In this document: positions 10,949 to 21,812 of the stretch, piece after piece
How positions within the stretch are numbered: the first letter of the stretch is position 1
Layout of the letters: each line of letters opens with the position of its first letter
Origin: Macrothele yani
Lineage: Eukaryota > Arthropoda > Arachnida > Araneae > Macrothelidae
DNA: 64,000 nt
Reading direction: 5' to 3'
NCBI GenBank assembly: GCA_039090855.1
Contig: CM076995.1
Span: 122,090,270-122,154,269 of the forward strand
Program-made: the position numbers and the translations under genes
Notes under the pieces: generated by a model
Databases searched by the model: none
What the model was told of the DNA's origin: nothing
What the model saw: the letters and a program-made list of their open reading frames with translations, nothing else

Positions 10949-11688
10949 AATAGTTGAGGTTTACAATAGGTAACAGAAGGTAGAACACACAACTAGAAGC
11001 ATCATGTGGCGTATATTACCTTTTTAACTATATCCATTTGTGTTTATTGTCTCTTATGTAAAATGTGCTTATTTCCCTTTATCCTTTCCAACTTAACGTC
11101 ATAGCTGAACACCAGAAAGTTGGTGTTGCAATTTAACAAACGAAGTCAGACAGGTTATTTCGTCTGTTAAGTTAACTCTACCTTAGTGCAATACAGGGTG
11201 TTCCGCTTAGAAGTATAATAAAAGGAAGTATAAATTCTGAACTTACCACAATTTATTAGCGACACGTATTATTTCAGATACACCAACTGAGAAATTTGTT
11301 TCACATGTCTAAGAAGCTTCAACATGAGCTCCACTGGTGGCGAGGCAAACATCCAATCGGTATTCTACCTCACACCAAGTGTTGAGAAGCATTTATGGTG
11401 TCACGTTGTCGATTGCAGCGCACATTCTGTTGAGTAAGTCTTCAAGATTACGCACCGGTGTAACGTACATCTGGTCTTTAACACCCCCCCCGCCAGGTAA
11501 AAGTCAGGTGAAGTTAGTTCTGGTGACCTAGGGCCACGCAATGAACGTTGATTCTCTCTCAATCCATCCTGTAGTAAAGGGGTCATCCAAGTATGTGCGG
11601 ACATCATTGGAAAAGTGCGGAGAAGCCCCATCTTGTTGAAAAAATGCTCCTTCAGGAAGCTGAGGCTCAGTGTATTCCCATAAAATAT

Positions 11689-11906
11689 TTTTTGGTTGGA
11701 AGTTTAACGACGACCGTGAGCAACTCAATGGGGTATAAGCAGTCGCCCATCCCTGATTTAAGGTCATTGGTTCCAGGGTAGGGAGAGAGAGCCAGTGCCG
11801 TAAGAAAAAAGCAACATCCATGCCTCACCGGGATCCGAACCCGGACTCCTTTCGGACGAATGATCAGAGGCCATCGCTCAGACCACTGCGCCACCGAGGC
11901 AGCCGT
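11689..11906 (-). mobile_element. tRNA-derived SINE (minus strand) inside the DDE transposon
   Basis: The minus strand reads a tRNA-like head (CTGCCTCGGTGGCGCAGTGG with B box GGGTTCGGATCCC), the family body and a short A-rich tail at 11689. It separates two parts of the same transposase reading. No clean target duplication was found. Confidence 0.85.
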
Positions 11907-12016
11907 AACATGTCGAGGTATGCTTGTCCAGTTACCGCGGCCTCGGCAAAAGTAACGGGACCGATGATTTTATCCTTCATGATTTCTCACCAAAAATTGC
12001 ATTTTTGGAGAATCCC

Positions 12017-12831
12017 TAAAGTAATTCACCGATACTGTCACACGTACGGTCATTCACAAACATAATTTTCAAATTGTAGGTCAAGATTAAAAACACTTTA
12101 TTTACAATTAAGAATTAATATTTACACGCGAGATCTTTCGGGGCTGAACATAGCACCCATCATCAGGCTCAAGCGCCACGAAACACAGGAGCAGACATTA
12201 TATACTGTCAAACATCGACCCACGATTCACTCGGTTTTCTCAATCACCGGTGATGCCATCAACAAATCGTTAAAGTCCAAAAAATCAAGTCTTAATATCT
12301 TATCCTATAAAGTCCTCTTCTTCAGAGTTGTGTGAGGAGGGGGCAACCATCTTTCTCCACTGTCTTGGAACAAATGTCGGGAATGAAGAGGCTTTTGGGA
12401 GAAACATGCTGTAACATTGAACTCCCGACATTTGTTCCAAGACAGTGGAGAAAGATGGTTGCCCCCTCCTCACACAACTCTGAAGAAGAGGACTTTATAG
12501 GATAAGATAATAAGACTTGATTTTTTGGACTTTAACGATTTGTTGATGGCATCACCGGTGATTGAGAAAACCGAGTGAATCGTGGGTCGTGTTTGACAGT
12601 ATATAATGTCTGCTCCTGTGTTTCGTGGCGCTTGAGCCTGATGATGGGTGCTATGTTCAGCCCCGAAAGATCTCGCGTGTAAATATTAATTTTTAATTGT
12701 AAATAAAGTGTTTTTAATCTTGACCTACAATTTGAAAATTATGTTTGTGAATGACCGTACGTGTGACAGCATCGGTGAATTACTTTAGTGACCTTTCGTA
12801 CGATAGACTTTTAGCATTTACCATATCTTAG
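12017..12831. mobile_element. 815-bp foldback insertion with 366-bp arms and a 12-bp target duplication
   Basis: The left arm (12017-12382) and right arm (12423-12787) are almost perfect reverse complements around a 40-bp centre. A further 44 bp lies only on the right (12788-12831). TTGGAGAATCCC borders the insert on both sides (12005-12016 and 12832-12843), a target duplication within the host transposase gene. Each arm contains CCTGATGATGGGTGC...CAGCCCCGAAAG, which has the two conserved blocks of a hammerhead ribozyme (CUGAUGA and GAAA). Paired inverted pseudo-LTRs with such motifs are typical of Penelope-like retroelements. I saw no coding sequence, so this would be an internally deleted or non-autonomous form. 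Confidence 0.75.
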
Positions 12832-13394
12832 TTGGAGAATCCCATCCGTGTTCGTGAACAACGTACGTATTTTCGGACCCCAGATGCGGCAGTTATGTGT
12901 GTTTCCATTTCCAGACACGTGGAATGTTGACTCGTCTGAAAAGCACACCTAGTCTGGGAATGTTTCGCCGGCATCAATTTTGGCCAACATTGTCTCGTCA
13001 ATTTTTTGCCGTGTCGTCGTGTCATAATGCCCTAACTTGTTGATGCAGTTGAATCATCTACGCATGTAAACGTAACCTGGATGTGATGTTGTTGGTGCGA
13101 TGTGTAGCTGCACAGTAGCCTATCGGATGGATTTCCTCGGGCGTCTCTGAAATTACTTTCGAATCCTTTCAATGTTATCTTCAGACGCCGTACGATTAGC
13201 ATGTTTACCAGTCATCGGTAACAAACTTCCCGTTTAACTGAGCCGTTTGTCCCATTTCATAATGGACACGTAAGTAGGAACGTCTGCCGTCGCTCCAAGG
13301 TTGTACTCGAGGCAAAAAAACGGCGCAGTATAAGTGTCATAGATTTCAATTCCGCAAGTGATCACACAAAACACCTTCTGTTGTAGAGTTCACA

Positions 13395-13592
13395 TGGCGA
13401 CTAACGTAGAAGCTATCTACTTCGGCCGCAATGCGAACTGCTTGCCATTAATGTTTGAGGCTATCTACTTCTGCAGCATTGCGGCAAAAGTAGATAGATT
13501 TAAAAATTAACTTTTTTTGGCAGAAGCTATCTATCTGCCTCTAAGCTAAGAGCTACTTAACATCTGCAGAAGCTATCTACTTCTGCACTACA
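13395..13592. repeat. dispersed short palindromic motif (AGAAGCTATCTACTTC), four to five copies
   Basis: The motif GAAGCTATCTACTTC or close variants recurs at about 13400, 13460, 13530 and 13566. The last copy is a perfect inverted repeat, TGCAGAAG-CTATCTA-CTTCTGCA (13565-13587). Spacing is irregular, so this is not a simple minisatellite. Confidence 0.7.
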
Positions 13593-13674
13593 AATTCGCC
13601 TAGTTTATGAATTTTACAGCTGCCCTTTACAATGGCTCGCACCTTCTGTCATTCGAACTCTGCAGTACTTTATA

Positions 13675-14891
13675 CACCGATGAGTCATATAATTAGGACC
13701 ACCCCCAGCCTAGAGGAATGAGCGCGCCTGGAGACAGAACCGTGCCGCAGGTGAAGTACACAAAGCAGTATTATATACAACCCGAGAACTGGCATTCGGT
13801 TGTAGAGTGTTCGGAGACAGAATGGGAAAAACTGGCGATTTATTGGAATTTGACAAAGGACAAATTGTGATGGCTCTGCGCCTCGGATGGGCGATCTCGG
13901 AAACAGCGTGGCTTGTGGGTTGTTCACGTGCCGCTGTAATGAGTACATATCAAAAGTGGTGCATAGATGGCCAAACGATGAACTGTCGACCGGCAGTGTT
14001 TCGTACGCAGCTCATTGATGCCAGAGGGGGAGCGTAGACTATCGTGCATTGTTCACAGTGACCGCAGGGCCACAGTGCGACAAATCACCCACATCAGCTA
14101 CAACAGTAGTGATCTGGGTAATGTGTCGTAGCACACAATTCATCGTAGCCTTCTGTGCATGGGCCAGCGTAGTCGAAGACCCAGCAGGGTCCCCATGCTC
14201 ATTGCACGTCATCGCCAACAACGCATGAAATGGGCCCAAAATCATCGAGATTGGACCGTGGATGATTGGAAGAAAGTGAATGAATCAAAATTCCTGGTGC
14301 ATCACGTAGACAGCCAAGCGCGGATACGCCGATTGCCAACGGAGGCTATGGCATCTGGATGCACTGTTGGGCGAAATCAGGCCGGCGGCGGCGGTGTTAT
14401 GCTGTGGGCGATATTTCCTTGGAACACGTTTGGTCCCATTATTCCAATAGCACAACCCTCTGACAGCTATCGGGTATCTGAACATCATTGCGGACCAAGT
14501 TCAACCATTCATCGCAACTGTGTTCCCTGCTGGTGATGGACATTACCATCAGGATAATGCGACATGCCACACTGCCAGAATCGTCAAGGAATGGTTCGAG
14601 GAACATGCTGGTGACTTTATGTTAATGCCTTGGTCTCCAAATTCACCTGACATGAACCCAATCGAAAATTTGTGGATTCGACTTGGAAAAACGGGTTCGC
14701 GCTAAATCACCGCCACCCCGAAATGTACGAAAACATGAGGACCTGGTGTTGACATTATGGTATCTGATACCCCAGAATACCTATCGCCACTTTATTAAAC
14801 CAATACCTCGCCGAGTGTCAGCTGTTTTGCTGGCTAAACGGAATCCTACAGCTCATTAGGTAGGCGGTCATTATGAAATGGCTCATTCGTG
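13675..14891 (+). mobile_element. Tc1-like transposon, same family as 7399-8618
   Basis: It starts CACCGATGAGTCAT after TA (13673-13674) and ends GGCTCATTCGTG before TA (14892-14893). The 1,217-bp length is normal for Tc1. The ends are inverted repeats with several mismatches. Confidence 0.9.
13822..14845 (+). pseudogene. Tc1-type DDE transposase, frameshifted, first catalytic residue deleted
   Basis: The start is [20 protein letters not shown], followed by [12 protein letters not shown] (HTH). Further on are SRRPSRVPMLIARH and DDWKKV, then ESKFLVHHVD. Compared with the copy at 7399, a 9-bp in-frame loss removes the aspartate of the DES motif. YHQDNATCHTARIVKEWFEE holds the second catalytic aspartate and SPDMNPIENLW the final glutamate. 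At least two frameshifts are present, so it is inactive. Confidence 0.85.
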
Positions 14892-16545
14892 TATTTTACG
14901 ATTTTTTTAATTATACGTTTAAGCGGAAAACCCCGGTATTTGACTACTTCAGCGAATTTCTAGTTACCAAGCATTATGGTATTAATACAAGTTTTCGTCG
15001 TTAATTTTGATAACCACGTTCAACTGTTTCTGTTCTTCATCGAACTTGTTCATGCGTCACGTGTGTTATGAGAAATTATCGTTCTCACTTTTCGTGAGTT
15101 TACCTGATGTCCTTTGGTCCTTTCGTGAGTTTCAGTTGATGTTCCGGAAAAGAGTGTACCCAGTAAAGGTGCTTGTGGTGTTCAAACTGTGAGTGATTAT
15201 TTCAGTTACAATCTTTTTCTCTAGTGCAGGAACCCTGAATATATAGAATATATGTGAAATATAACAACATCTAGAAAACCAGCTAAAGGTTGTATGAAAA
15301 TCTATACACAGCATACAAACTGTAGTTTACTGTAGTTTAAAAAATTAACCGCAAGTAGTTTCAAAATTAGAAAAAACTAACAGTAGCATAAGAAACAGTA
15401 AACAATATCCTAAATGTAGTTAATTGTAGCTTGATAATTAACTTCAAACAATTCCAAAATTAACAGACGCCCAACTGGAGCGTGAAAAACAATACACAAT
15501 ATCCAAAGATGTGCATAATTGTAGTTAAAAAATTAACTATCAGCAAGTAGTTCCAAAATTAGTTGGCAAATATTTCAAAAATTAATTGCTCGGAGAGTAG
15601 AGAACCATTATCTTTAAAACTAGGTAACTCAATGTTTCGCAAATTTATACACCGAGTTTCCATAATTAGTGCGTAGGAATTGGGGAATCTGTTGAGATTA
15701 GTTCGATTGGAAATAGACCAAAAATCATTGGTGAACCAGCTACTGCGAAGTGCGGAGATAGGAGTTCACAGACTGGTTTTTACAATAGCCGATTTGCAGA
15801 CAGAGATCTGCATGTTAATAATATTCTTTGTTAACCGTTTTGAATGCCACTACCCTTTTTATCTGGATGTTTTTATTATATACGCTTAGTGTACACGATG
15901 TCAACACTTTTAGGAGTCGAAGGACAAATCGTTTTTGATTTCGTACTGATACAGAAACGACAAAGATTTCGATACATTTTTCATTTCTTCTGAATCACAG
16001 TTTTCTTTCAAGGTGGCTACTTTGTATTTTGACTAAAATGTTTTCTTTGAATTGCTTATAGAGGAACTTCCAAGATTTTACATAAAATTGTGAGTTTTTC
16101 CAGCTGAAAAAATATCTGTTTGCTCATCATTTGTTACGGTAGTTCTGCTGCTAGAAGACTACCTAGAAAAATTGGTTTTTCGTGGAAGGGACATTAGAAT
16201 GCTCAAGAATTTCCATATATTTCCTGCCTTTACTTACATAGTCTTCTCATTTGTCGCCGTGAGTGAATATTTGTATTTGTGTCTTTGTTCCTGAAAAACA
16301 GGGTTGTATTTTTTTTATGGTATCAAATATACGACATTTCATTCATGGTTTTTTCAATCTGTGTTGAGATTTTCCGAATGCGCAATTTCCTGCTGTATGA
16401 CGCAGATGTTTCTTTTTACTGCGCACAAGAGCTACGGAAATATTCGATACAGAAAATATGCATGAGACTTTCCTATATTTACTTATTTGAAACGCAGTTC
16501 TAGCCTTCATACCTGTAACTTCCAGTGTACTCTAGAGAATTTTTA
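14892..16545. other. AT-rich non-coding DNA with decayed tandem repeats at about 15290-15600
   Basis: No gene is recognisable. At 15290-15600, blocks of roughly 100 bp recur with TGTAGTTAATTGTAG and ATTAACTTCAAACAATTCC-like segments. The same blocks occur at 10190-10260 and 10540-10640, which identifies a dispersed repeat family. Confidence 0.55.
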
Positions 16546-16549
16546 GTTT

Positions 16550-16755
16550 CGGTGTCTGACGACCGCCACGAGCAACTCTAAAGGCTATCAGCAGACCGTC
16601 CCTAATTTAGAGCCGTTGGTTCCGGGAAAGAGTCAGAGTCATCGGACAAACACACCACCCATACTTCATAAGAAACTCGAACTCAAGCCCATCTTGGACG
16701 AATGGTCAGAGTCCAACGTCTCAGATTACTCGGCCACAAGGGCGCTCTCCTAGAG
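16550..16755 (-). mobile_element. old, diverged tRNA-derived SINE
   Basis: The minus strand has the family body (GGAACCAACGGCTCTAAATT, GGACGGTCTGCTGATAGCC, TTGCTCGTGGCGG) and a worn tRNA-like head ending CTTGTGGCCGAGTAATCTGA. Its many substitutions make it older than the copies with intact target duplications. Confidence 0.75.
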
Positions 16756-17321
16756 ATAAGCTGTACTATAGTAAGAATAGACAAACAGTAACGTTTGTCT
16801 TCTGAAAAAGTGTTGTAACTAAGGAGGAATTTTGTTAATTATTCTACTGCACTATCCAAGATAATTCTAAACTAAAAATTTTCGGCTCTTCGATATTTTG
16901 AAGAGAACTTATTGGAAAATTCTGCTTGAATACTTTAGAGCGCTCTATACAGTAATTTAATTTTTCAGAAAGTTTCAAAGTCTTGCAGATTTGAGTTTTC
17001 GGAAGATTGCACTGGAATATTGCGAATTGTTACAGATTAGCATTTTTCGAAGGATTAGCAATAATTTTCGTGTGTGTCCAAAATGTGAATTTTTGCGAAA
17101 GCTTCAGTGGAATGTTTTGAGCCGTTCTAAATATATCAATGAAGGAAGAAATATTCTTCATAATACGAGGGAATTCGATAGAATATTCATAGCAAACAGA
17201 TTATGAACTCTGAATTTACTTATAGCTCTTACTGGTCATCCATGTAACATCTCTCAGAAAATAACTAAAGAGATGACAGTAAGACCTATAAGCAAATTAC
17301 ATGGATGACCAGTAAGAGCTA

Positions 17322-18633
17322 CCAGTACGTTCAAAAAGTTCCGGAACTTTTTATATTAAAAAAGAATGAGTACAGATAATACCTGTTTATGCGGTGTTTC
17401 CTTCGAAGTAGTTATCCTGTGCAACTATGCATTTTTGCAAACGCTCATACAAAGATTTAAATGCAGATTGCAAGCCTTCTTTTGCCACATACTTCAGTGC
17501 CTCCATCGCAGATTGTTGCACTTCTTCGGAACTTGAGAAGCGTCGCCCCTTAAGCAAATTCTTCATCCGGGGAAAAAGGAAAAAGTCACACGTGGCGAGA
17601 TCAGATGAATAAGCTGGTTGTGGAAGAGCGGGAATGTTATGTTTGGACAGGTAATCGGAGGGATCTGTGAGCCGGCACATTGTCGTGATGGAGCACCCAC
17701 GAGTTGGTCTTCCAAAGATCAGGTCGATTGCGTCTCACTGATTCTTGGATACGTTTCAGGACGCTGACATACTCTTTTCTAGTGACTGTACGACCATGTT
17801 GATGGAATTCTTTGTGTACGATCCCCTTGCAATCGAAGAAAACTGTTAACAAGGCCTTTCCTTTGGAGTGTTCAGCCTTGAAATCTTTCGGTCGTGGTGA
17901 CGTCGGTGATTTCCATTCTTTTGACTATCGGTTGAATTGGGAGTCGTACAGAAAACACTAAGTCTCATCGCCAGTGATCAATCGATTCAAGAGATCGGGA
18001 TCTGAATCCACTGAATCGATGCTATCCCCGCAAACTTGCATGCGCTCATCCATTTGTTTCTTTTGTCAGGTTTTTGGGAACATTTTGTTGACACACGTGA
18101 TGCATGCCCAGTTTCTCTGTTAAAATAGCATGGCAACTTCCAACTGAGATGACGGCAACTTCTGCAATCGCTGCAACAGTTTCTCGACGATCATTTTTCA
18201 CATTTTCTTTGACAATGGCAATTTGTTCATCCGTTGTGGATTTTGAAGGTCGTCCTGACCTCTCATCATCATCGATACTCGGTCGCTCGTTTTTGAATCG
18301 TCGATGCCACTCATAAACTTTAGTTGGACTCATTGAACTCTTACCGTACGCTGTCTTAATCATTTGAAAAGTCTCAGCGAAAGATTTTGCGAGCAGAACA
18401 TAAAATTTTACACTTGAACGCTGTTCAAAGTTCGACACCGTTGACCTTGCGACTGAGAGCTTCGAATGCCTGTAATCACGAACTACGCACTTACGCTGTT
18501 CGTGTTGGATCTGGATCAAACCGGTTCTGGCTGGTCGATCACATGATGCTCTTCGCTTGCTCAGCTGGGAATGATGTGTTCACTGACATCTGGCAAATAT
18601 TCAAAAAGTTCCGGAACTCTTTGAACGTACTGG
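17322..18633 (-). mobile_element. mariner transposon, 1,312 bp, inserted in a foldback arm
   Basis: The ends are inverted repeats, CCAGTACGTTCAAAAAGTTC at the left and its near reverse complement at the right. TA flanks lie at 17320-17321 and 18634-18635. Excision with one TA rebuilds GAGC-TA-TAAGC, matching both the opposite arm and the copy at 35405, so both ends are precise. Confidence 0.93.
17395..18519 (-). pseudogene. mariner transposase
   Basis: The N-terminal part (18519-18046) contains KFYVLLAKSFAETFQMIKTA and YEWHRRFKNERPSIDDDERS, the two HTH segments and the linker. The first catalytic site appears as TGDET near 17970, followed at once by a stop codon. WVLHHDNVPAHRSLR (about 17690) gives the second aspartate and SSDLATCDFFLFPRMK the third. 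The C-terminus ends DNYFEGNTA. The domain order is complete, but frameshifts and the stop break it into three frames. Confidence 0.88.
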
Positions 18634-18731
18634 TATAAGCAAATTCGGTTTATAATCTGTGTGCTATGAATATTCTATCGAATTCCCACGTATTATGAAT
18701 AATATTTCTTCCTTCATTGATTTATCTGTGA

Positions 18732-20142
18732 TAGTGGTGATTTCAGACCTATATCCTGTTTCAGGATTGAAAAAGGGTGATCAAAATTAACGACGCTATT
18801 CGAAAGGAAATGGTGCTTTGACTAGCCCAAATCTGAAGTATTATATGTTCGGATTCCTAAGCTAAGGTTGCTTTGACTCAATTGCTTCAATTTCACTGTC
18901 CTTGGGTGGGAAATGGATAGCATACTCTAACGGAAACCGGGAGATGCGGGTTCCACTCAGAGATGGAAACGGCTCGTTGGTTAGCGGGTCAGCTGGTCGA
19001 CAATTTCTCGCGGGTCAAAAGGGTCGGGTCAAGTTTTTCCTGACTCGATTTCGACCCGGTTTTATTTCAGTTTTATTTTTGAAAAAAAAAAAAAAAATAT
19101 TTCAAAGAAAAATGCGTACTGTGGAATTTTGTGCTCGACTGGTGCCAGAGGAGTGAAAAATGATTCGTCATTATGCAAAAATATTGTCGTCTCTTTCTTA
19201 AAGCAACGAAGATTTCCACACCGACTGATGATACGGCGCCGACGCTAGACACACCGACGCCATCTCGTTAAACGATATCTGCGTTGCGTTTGTTTTCAGT
19301 GAGATTGTCCGGAAAAAAGTAGAGGTAAACGCCTGTCGCCTGCTTCTCTGCTGATTCACTCTCTCACACCCCGCGTGCCACATTGTAAGACTGTGAGGTA
19401 CTATTCACATCGCATGTTTCGCATTGAGCATTCAGGGGGTTTCGCTTGACATGCTAACATCCCGTTCTCATTACACGTCATGTCGGAATGAATGCCTTAT
19501 TTGTTAATACGGATGACCTTACTATTAAAGAGATTGAAAAAGGTGTCGAGGTGGACAAATACGTGCTTGTTGAAAACAAAAAGGGGAAGAGTGAATGCTG
19601 TAAGTTATTCCGTCTCATTAGGTAACCAGAATATGTTTCACAGCAACAATAATATTCAGAAGCTTGTGATGAGTTGAAAGTTTCCAAAATGTGAATGTCG
19701 ATTTCATGAGTGTCCCTTTCTTCTGAGGGACAATGATGAAACCAACACCCACATTTTTGAAACTTTCAACTCATCAAAAGTATGTAAAAATTGGTGTTGC
19801 TGTGAAACATATTCTGAAGCTTGATATGTTATCAAGACTCTGACAGATGTATTTGAAAACATATGTAAAACAGTTAGGTCTTGCAAATGAGGGACGACAG
19901 TTTCAAAACTTACTGTAAGTAAGTGAGTAAATTATACGTTCCCACAATGCATTTGTTTTATTTCTACGATACCAAAAGTGGAGAAACTTTTTGGGCGCCT
20001 TGTATATTCAATGAAGTGCCAAAAAGAAAAACTGGGATACTTCTCTAATACCGCGTTGGTCCTCTTCGCGATCGGATAACTGCAGCGACGCGACGAGGCA
20101 TGAACTCCACGGACTCTCTGTAGTACTGTGGAGAAGAGCACA
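18732..20142. other. non-coding DNA with a 66-bp inverted repeat at 19626-19825
   Basis: AGAATATGTTTCACAGCAAC (19626 onward) recurs inverted at 19805-19825, and ATGAGTTGAAAGTTTC recurs inverted near 19760. The arms of about 65-75 bp surround roughly 55 bp. The rest, including an A-run at 19080-19096, shows no gene. Confidence 0.7.
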
Positions 20143-20790
20143 TCATACTTTCTTAAGAGCGTCCCACAATTTCGTAATATTCGCGGGCGAAATTCCTGTC
20201 ATTGACGCATATTGAACAGCATCCCAAATGTGTTCGATAGCGTTTAAATCTGGCAAACGGGGGAGCCAAGTCAGGATGCCAAACTCTGTGGAATGCTCCT
20301 TTAGCCATAATCGGGCGACTGCGGACATGTGCGATGGCGTATTGTCGTGTTGAAAGAGGCCACAGCCTTCGGAGTGGTTGCATGACATGAACGGGTGCAA
20401 ATGATCTCCAAGGATGATTACGTAGCCTCCACCGGTCAGGGCGATCTCCAGACATATGAGGCGGTTCTAATGCGTGCCAGCTGACAACACCCCACACCAT
20501 AACAGAGCCACCGCCAGCCTGCACTGTCTTCTTAGGCATGCGGGATCCATTGCGTCGTGGGGTTATTGCTACACCCGGAGTCTGCAATCTGCTCAAAACA
20601 GTTGGTACCACAATTTACGTCTACCAGGGTACACGTTTCCAGTCATCTGGCGTTCAATAGCGGTGTTCCGGACCCCGGGCAAGGCATACAGTCTTGTGCC
20701 GTGGGGTCAACAATGACACCCGGGTGGGACGTCGGCTCCGGAACCCCATAGAACACAAGGAACGTTGCACTGTCCGAACGCTGACGCTAC
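20143..20790 (-). pseudogene. Tc1-type transposase, C-terminal fragment
   Basis: The minus strand reads VMVWGVVSWHALEPPHMSG, then in another frame CGLFQHDNTPSHMSAVARLW (second catalytic aspartate) and LPDLNAIEHIWDAVQ with the final glutamate. The N-terminal DNA-binding part and first catalytic motif are absent or unreadable. It ends where an element with CACTGYAAAAA ends seems to begin (20795). Confidence 0.8.
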
Positions 20791-21044
20791 TACACTGCAA
20801 AAAATAAGTGGTGTGAATTCATAGAAAATTTCTGTAAATAACGTGCAGCAAAGTTGCCGGTAGGTATCCGTCTTTTCCAGAAATTTCCGTTTTTAAAAGT
20901 GCCGGTTTATTTTAACTTTCGTATTTTCACAGATTTTCCGTATACAGAAATTCCGTGCATTTCAGAAAAGTCCATTTCAGGTTTTTCCGTATTTAAACTG
21001 AAATTCCGCAAAATCGACGACCCTGTACTTTTCAGCCCTTACCC

Positions 21045-21140
21045 GAGATAATCCTTCCGCTGAGGTCAAGATCGAACCCCCAACGTTTGAGCTGGCTCAA
21101 CAGGTAACTCGCGCCTTTAACCCCTGAACTACAAACGCTC
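21045..21140 (-). mobile_element. tRNA-like fragment, probably from a SINE
   Basis: The minus strand has TAGTTCAGGGGTTAAAGGCG, an A-box region, and GGGGGTTCGATC, a B box, at tRNA spacing. Acceptor pairing is poor, so it is not a functional tRNA gene. Confidence 0.5.
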
Positions 21141-21419
21141 GGAGATCAGCTTCACGTACATCGCAACATGAATTCTTCGACGATGACATTTTTTTTTTTT
21201 GCCATTAATGCGAGTGATTTAGTCATTTTATTTTTCTGTTGGAGCTTATTATTTTTCTGAATAGGTTTCTAATAATTTTTTTTTCCTGTAGGAGGACTTA
21301 TCACAAATAAAGCATTTGCAATCCTGATTTTTTGAAGCAACACAATGCTTTGCAACTTGATTTTTTTAAACTGACAATGACTTTCAGTTATCTTTAACAT
21401 CAAACAGAAGAGAAGTAAT

Positions 21420-21812
21420 CGCTCTTTCCACGTTTATAAGTGAGTCACGGAAAAATTTTCATCGATGACTTCTATTTTATGCTCCTGGTCCACGTCAACT
21501 GGGTATTTATCATTCATTCGCCTTCTAGTTATTTGTTCAGTTGCTGCTATTCATCTGTGGTGAATCCCCAGGATTGCGCGAGGCTCCAAAGAAGCAACCC
21601 TGCCATGTGGTTTGGCAGTTTGTTGTTTGTGAGTCTGGAGAATTTCGAGGCCGCTATGATGCAGTGGAAGCATATCCGGCGCGTAAGTGGAATACCTGGG
21701 TTCGATTCCCGGTGGCAGCCGATGAGAATTTTTCCGTGACTCACTTATAAACGTGGAAAGAGCGGTGACTTCTATTTAATGTTCCTGGTCTACGTCAAAT
21801 GTGTATTTATCA
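21420..21812. repeat. mixed inverted and direct repeat around a tRNA-like segment
   Basis: A 45-bp block (21420-21464, CGCTCTTTCCACGTTTATAA) recurs inverted at 21720-21764. The next 48 bp (21465-21512, GACTTCTATTTTATGCTCC) recur directly at 21765-21812. Between them, 21648-21720 resembles a tRNA, with B box GGGTTCGATTCCC and mostly pairing acceptor ends. Confidence 0.75.

Larger units (their letters stand above)
11196..13330 (-). pseudogene. DDE transposase of the Tc1/mariner superfamily, broken by two later insertions
   Basis: Reading the minus strand from about 13330 gives HTH-type sequence, then VCFSDESTFHVSGNGN (first catalytic aspartate) and NCRIWGPKIR. A foldback insert interrupts here. 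Reading resumes with KDKIIGP and FAEAAVTGQAYLDM, is cut by a SINE, then continues FQQDGASPHFSNDVRTYL, IAWP and RSPELTSPDFYL. The arrangement FSDES, QQDG, SPDFYLW is that of mariner-like transposases common in arthropods. An in-frame stop follows ETFPD. A possible left end, CAGGGTGTTCCG, lies at 11196; the right end is uncertain. Confidence 0.75.
17134..18731. repeat. foldback repeat (arms of about 119 bp) split by a mariner
   Basis: The left arm is 17134-17251. The right arm is its reverse complement, split into 17294-17321 and 18634-18731 by the mariner. Shared segments include GAATTCGATAGAATATTCAT and CTTACTGGTCATCCATGTAA. A related, uninterrupted stretch at about 35388-35425 (ACCAGTAAGAGCTATAAGC) shows the empty-site sequence. 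Confidence 0.85.

Noticed and set aside
13807..14037. Independent small regulatory HTH gene
   Set aside because: It is the N-terminal piece of a frameshifted Tc1 transposase within matched terminal repeats.
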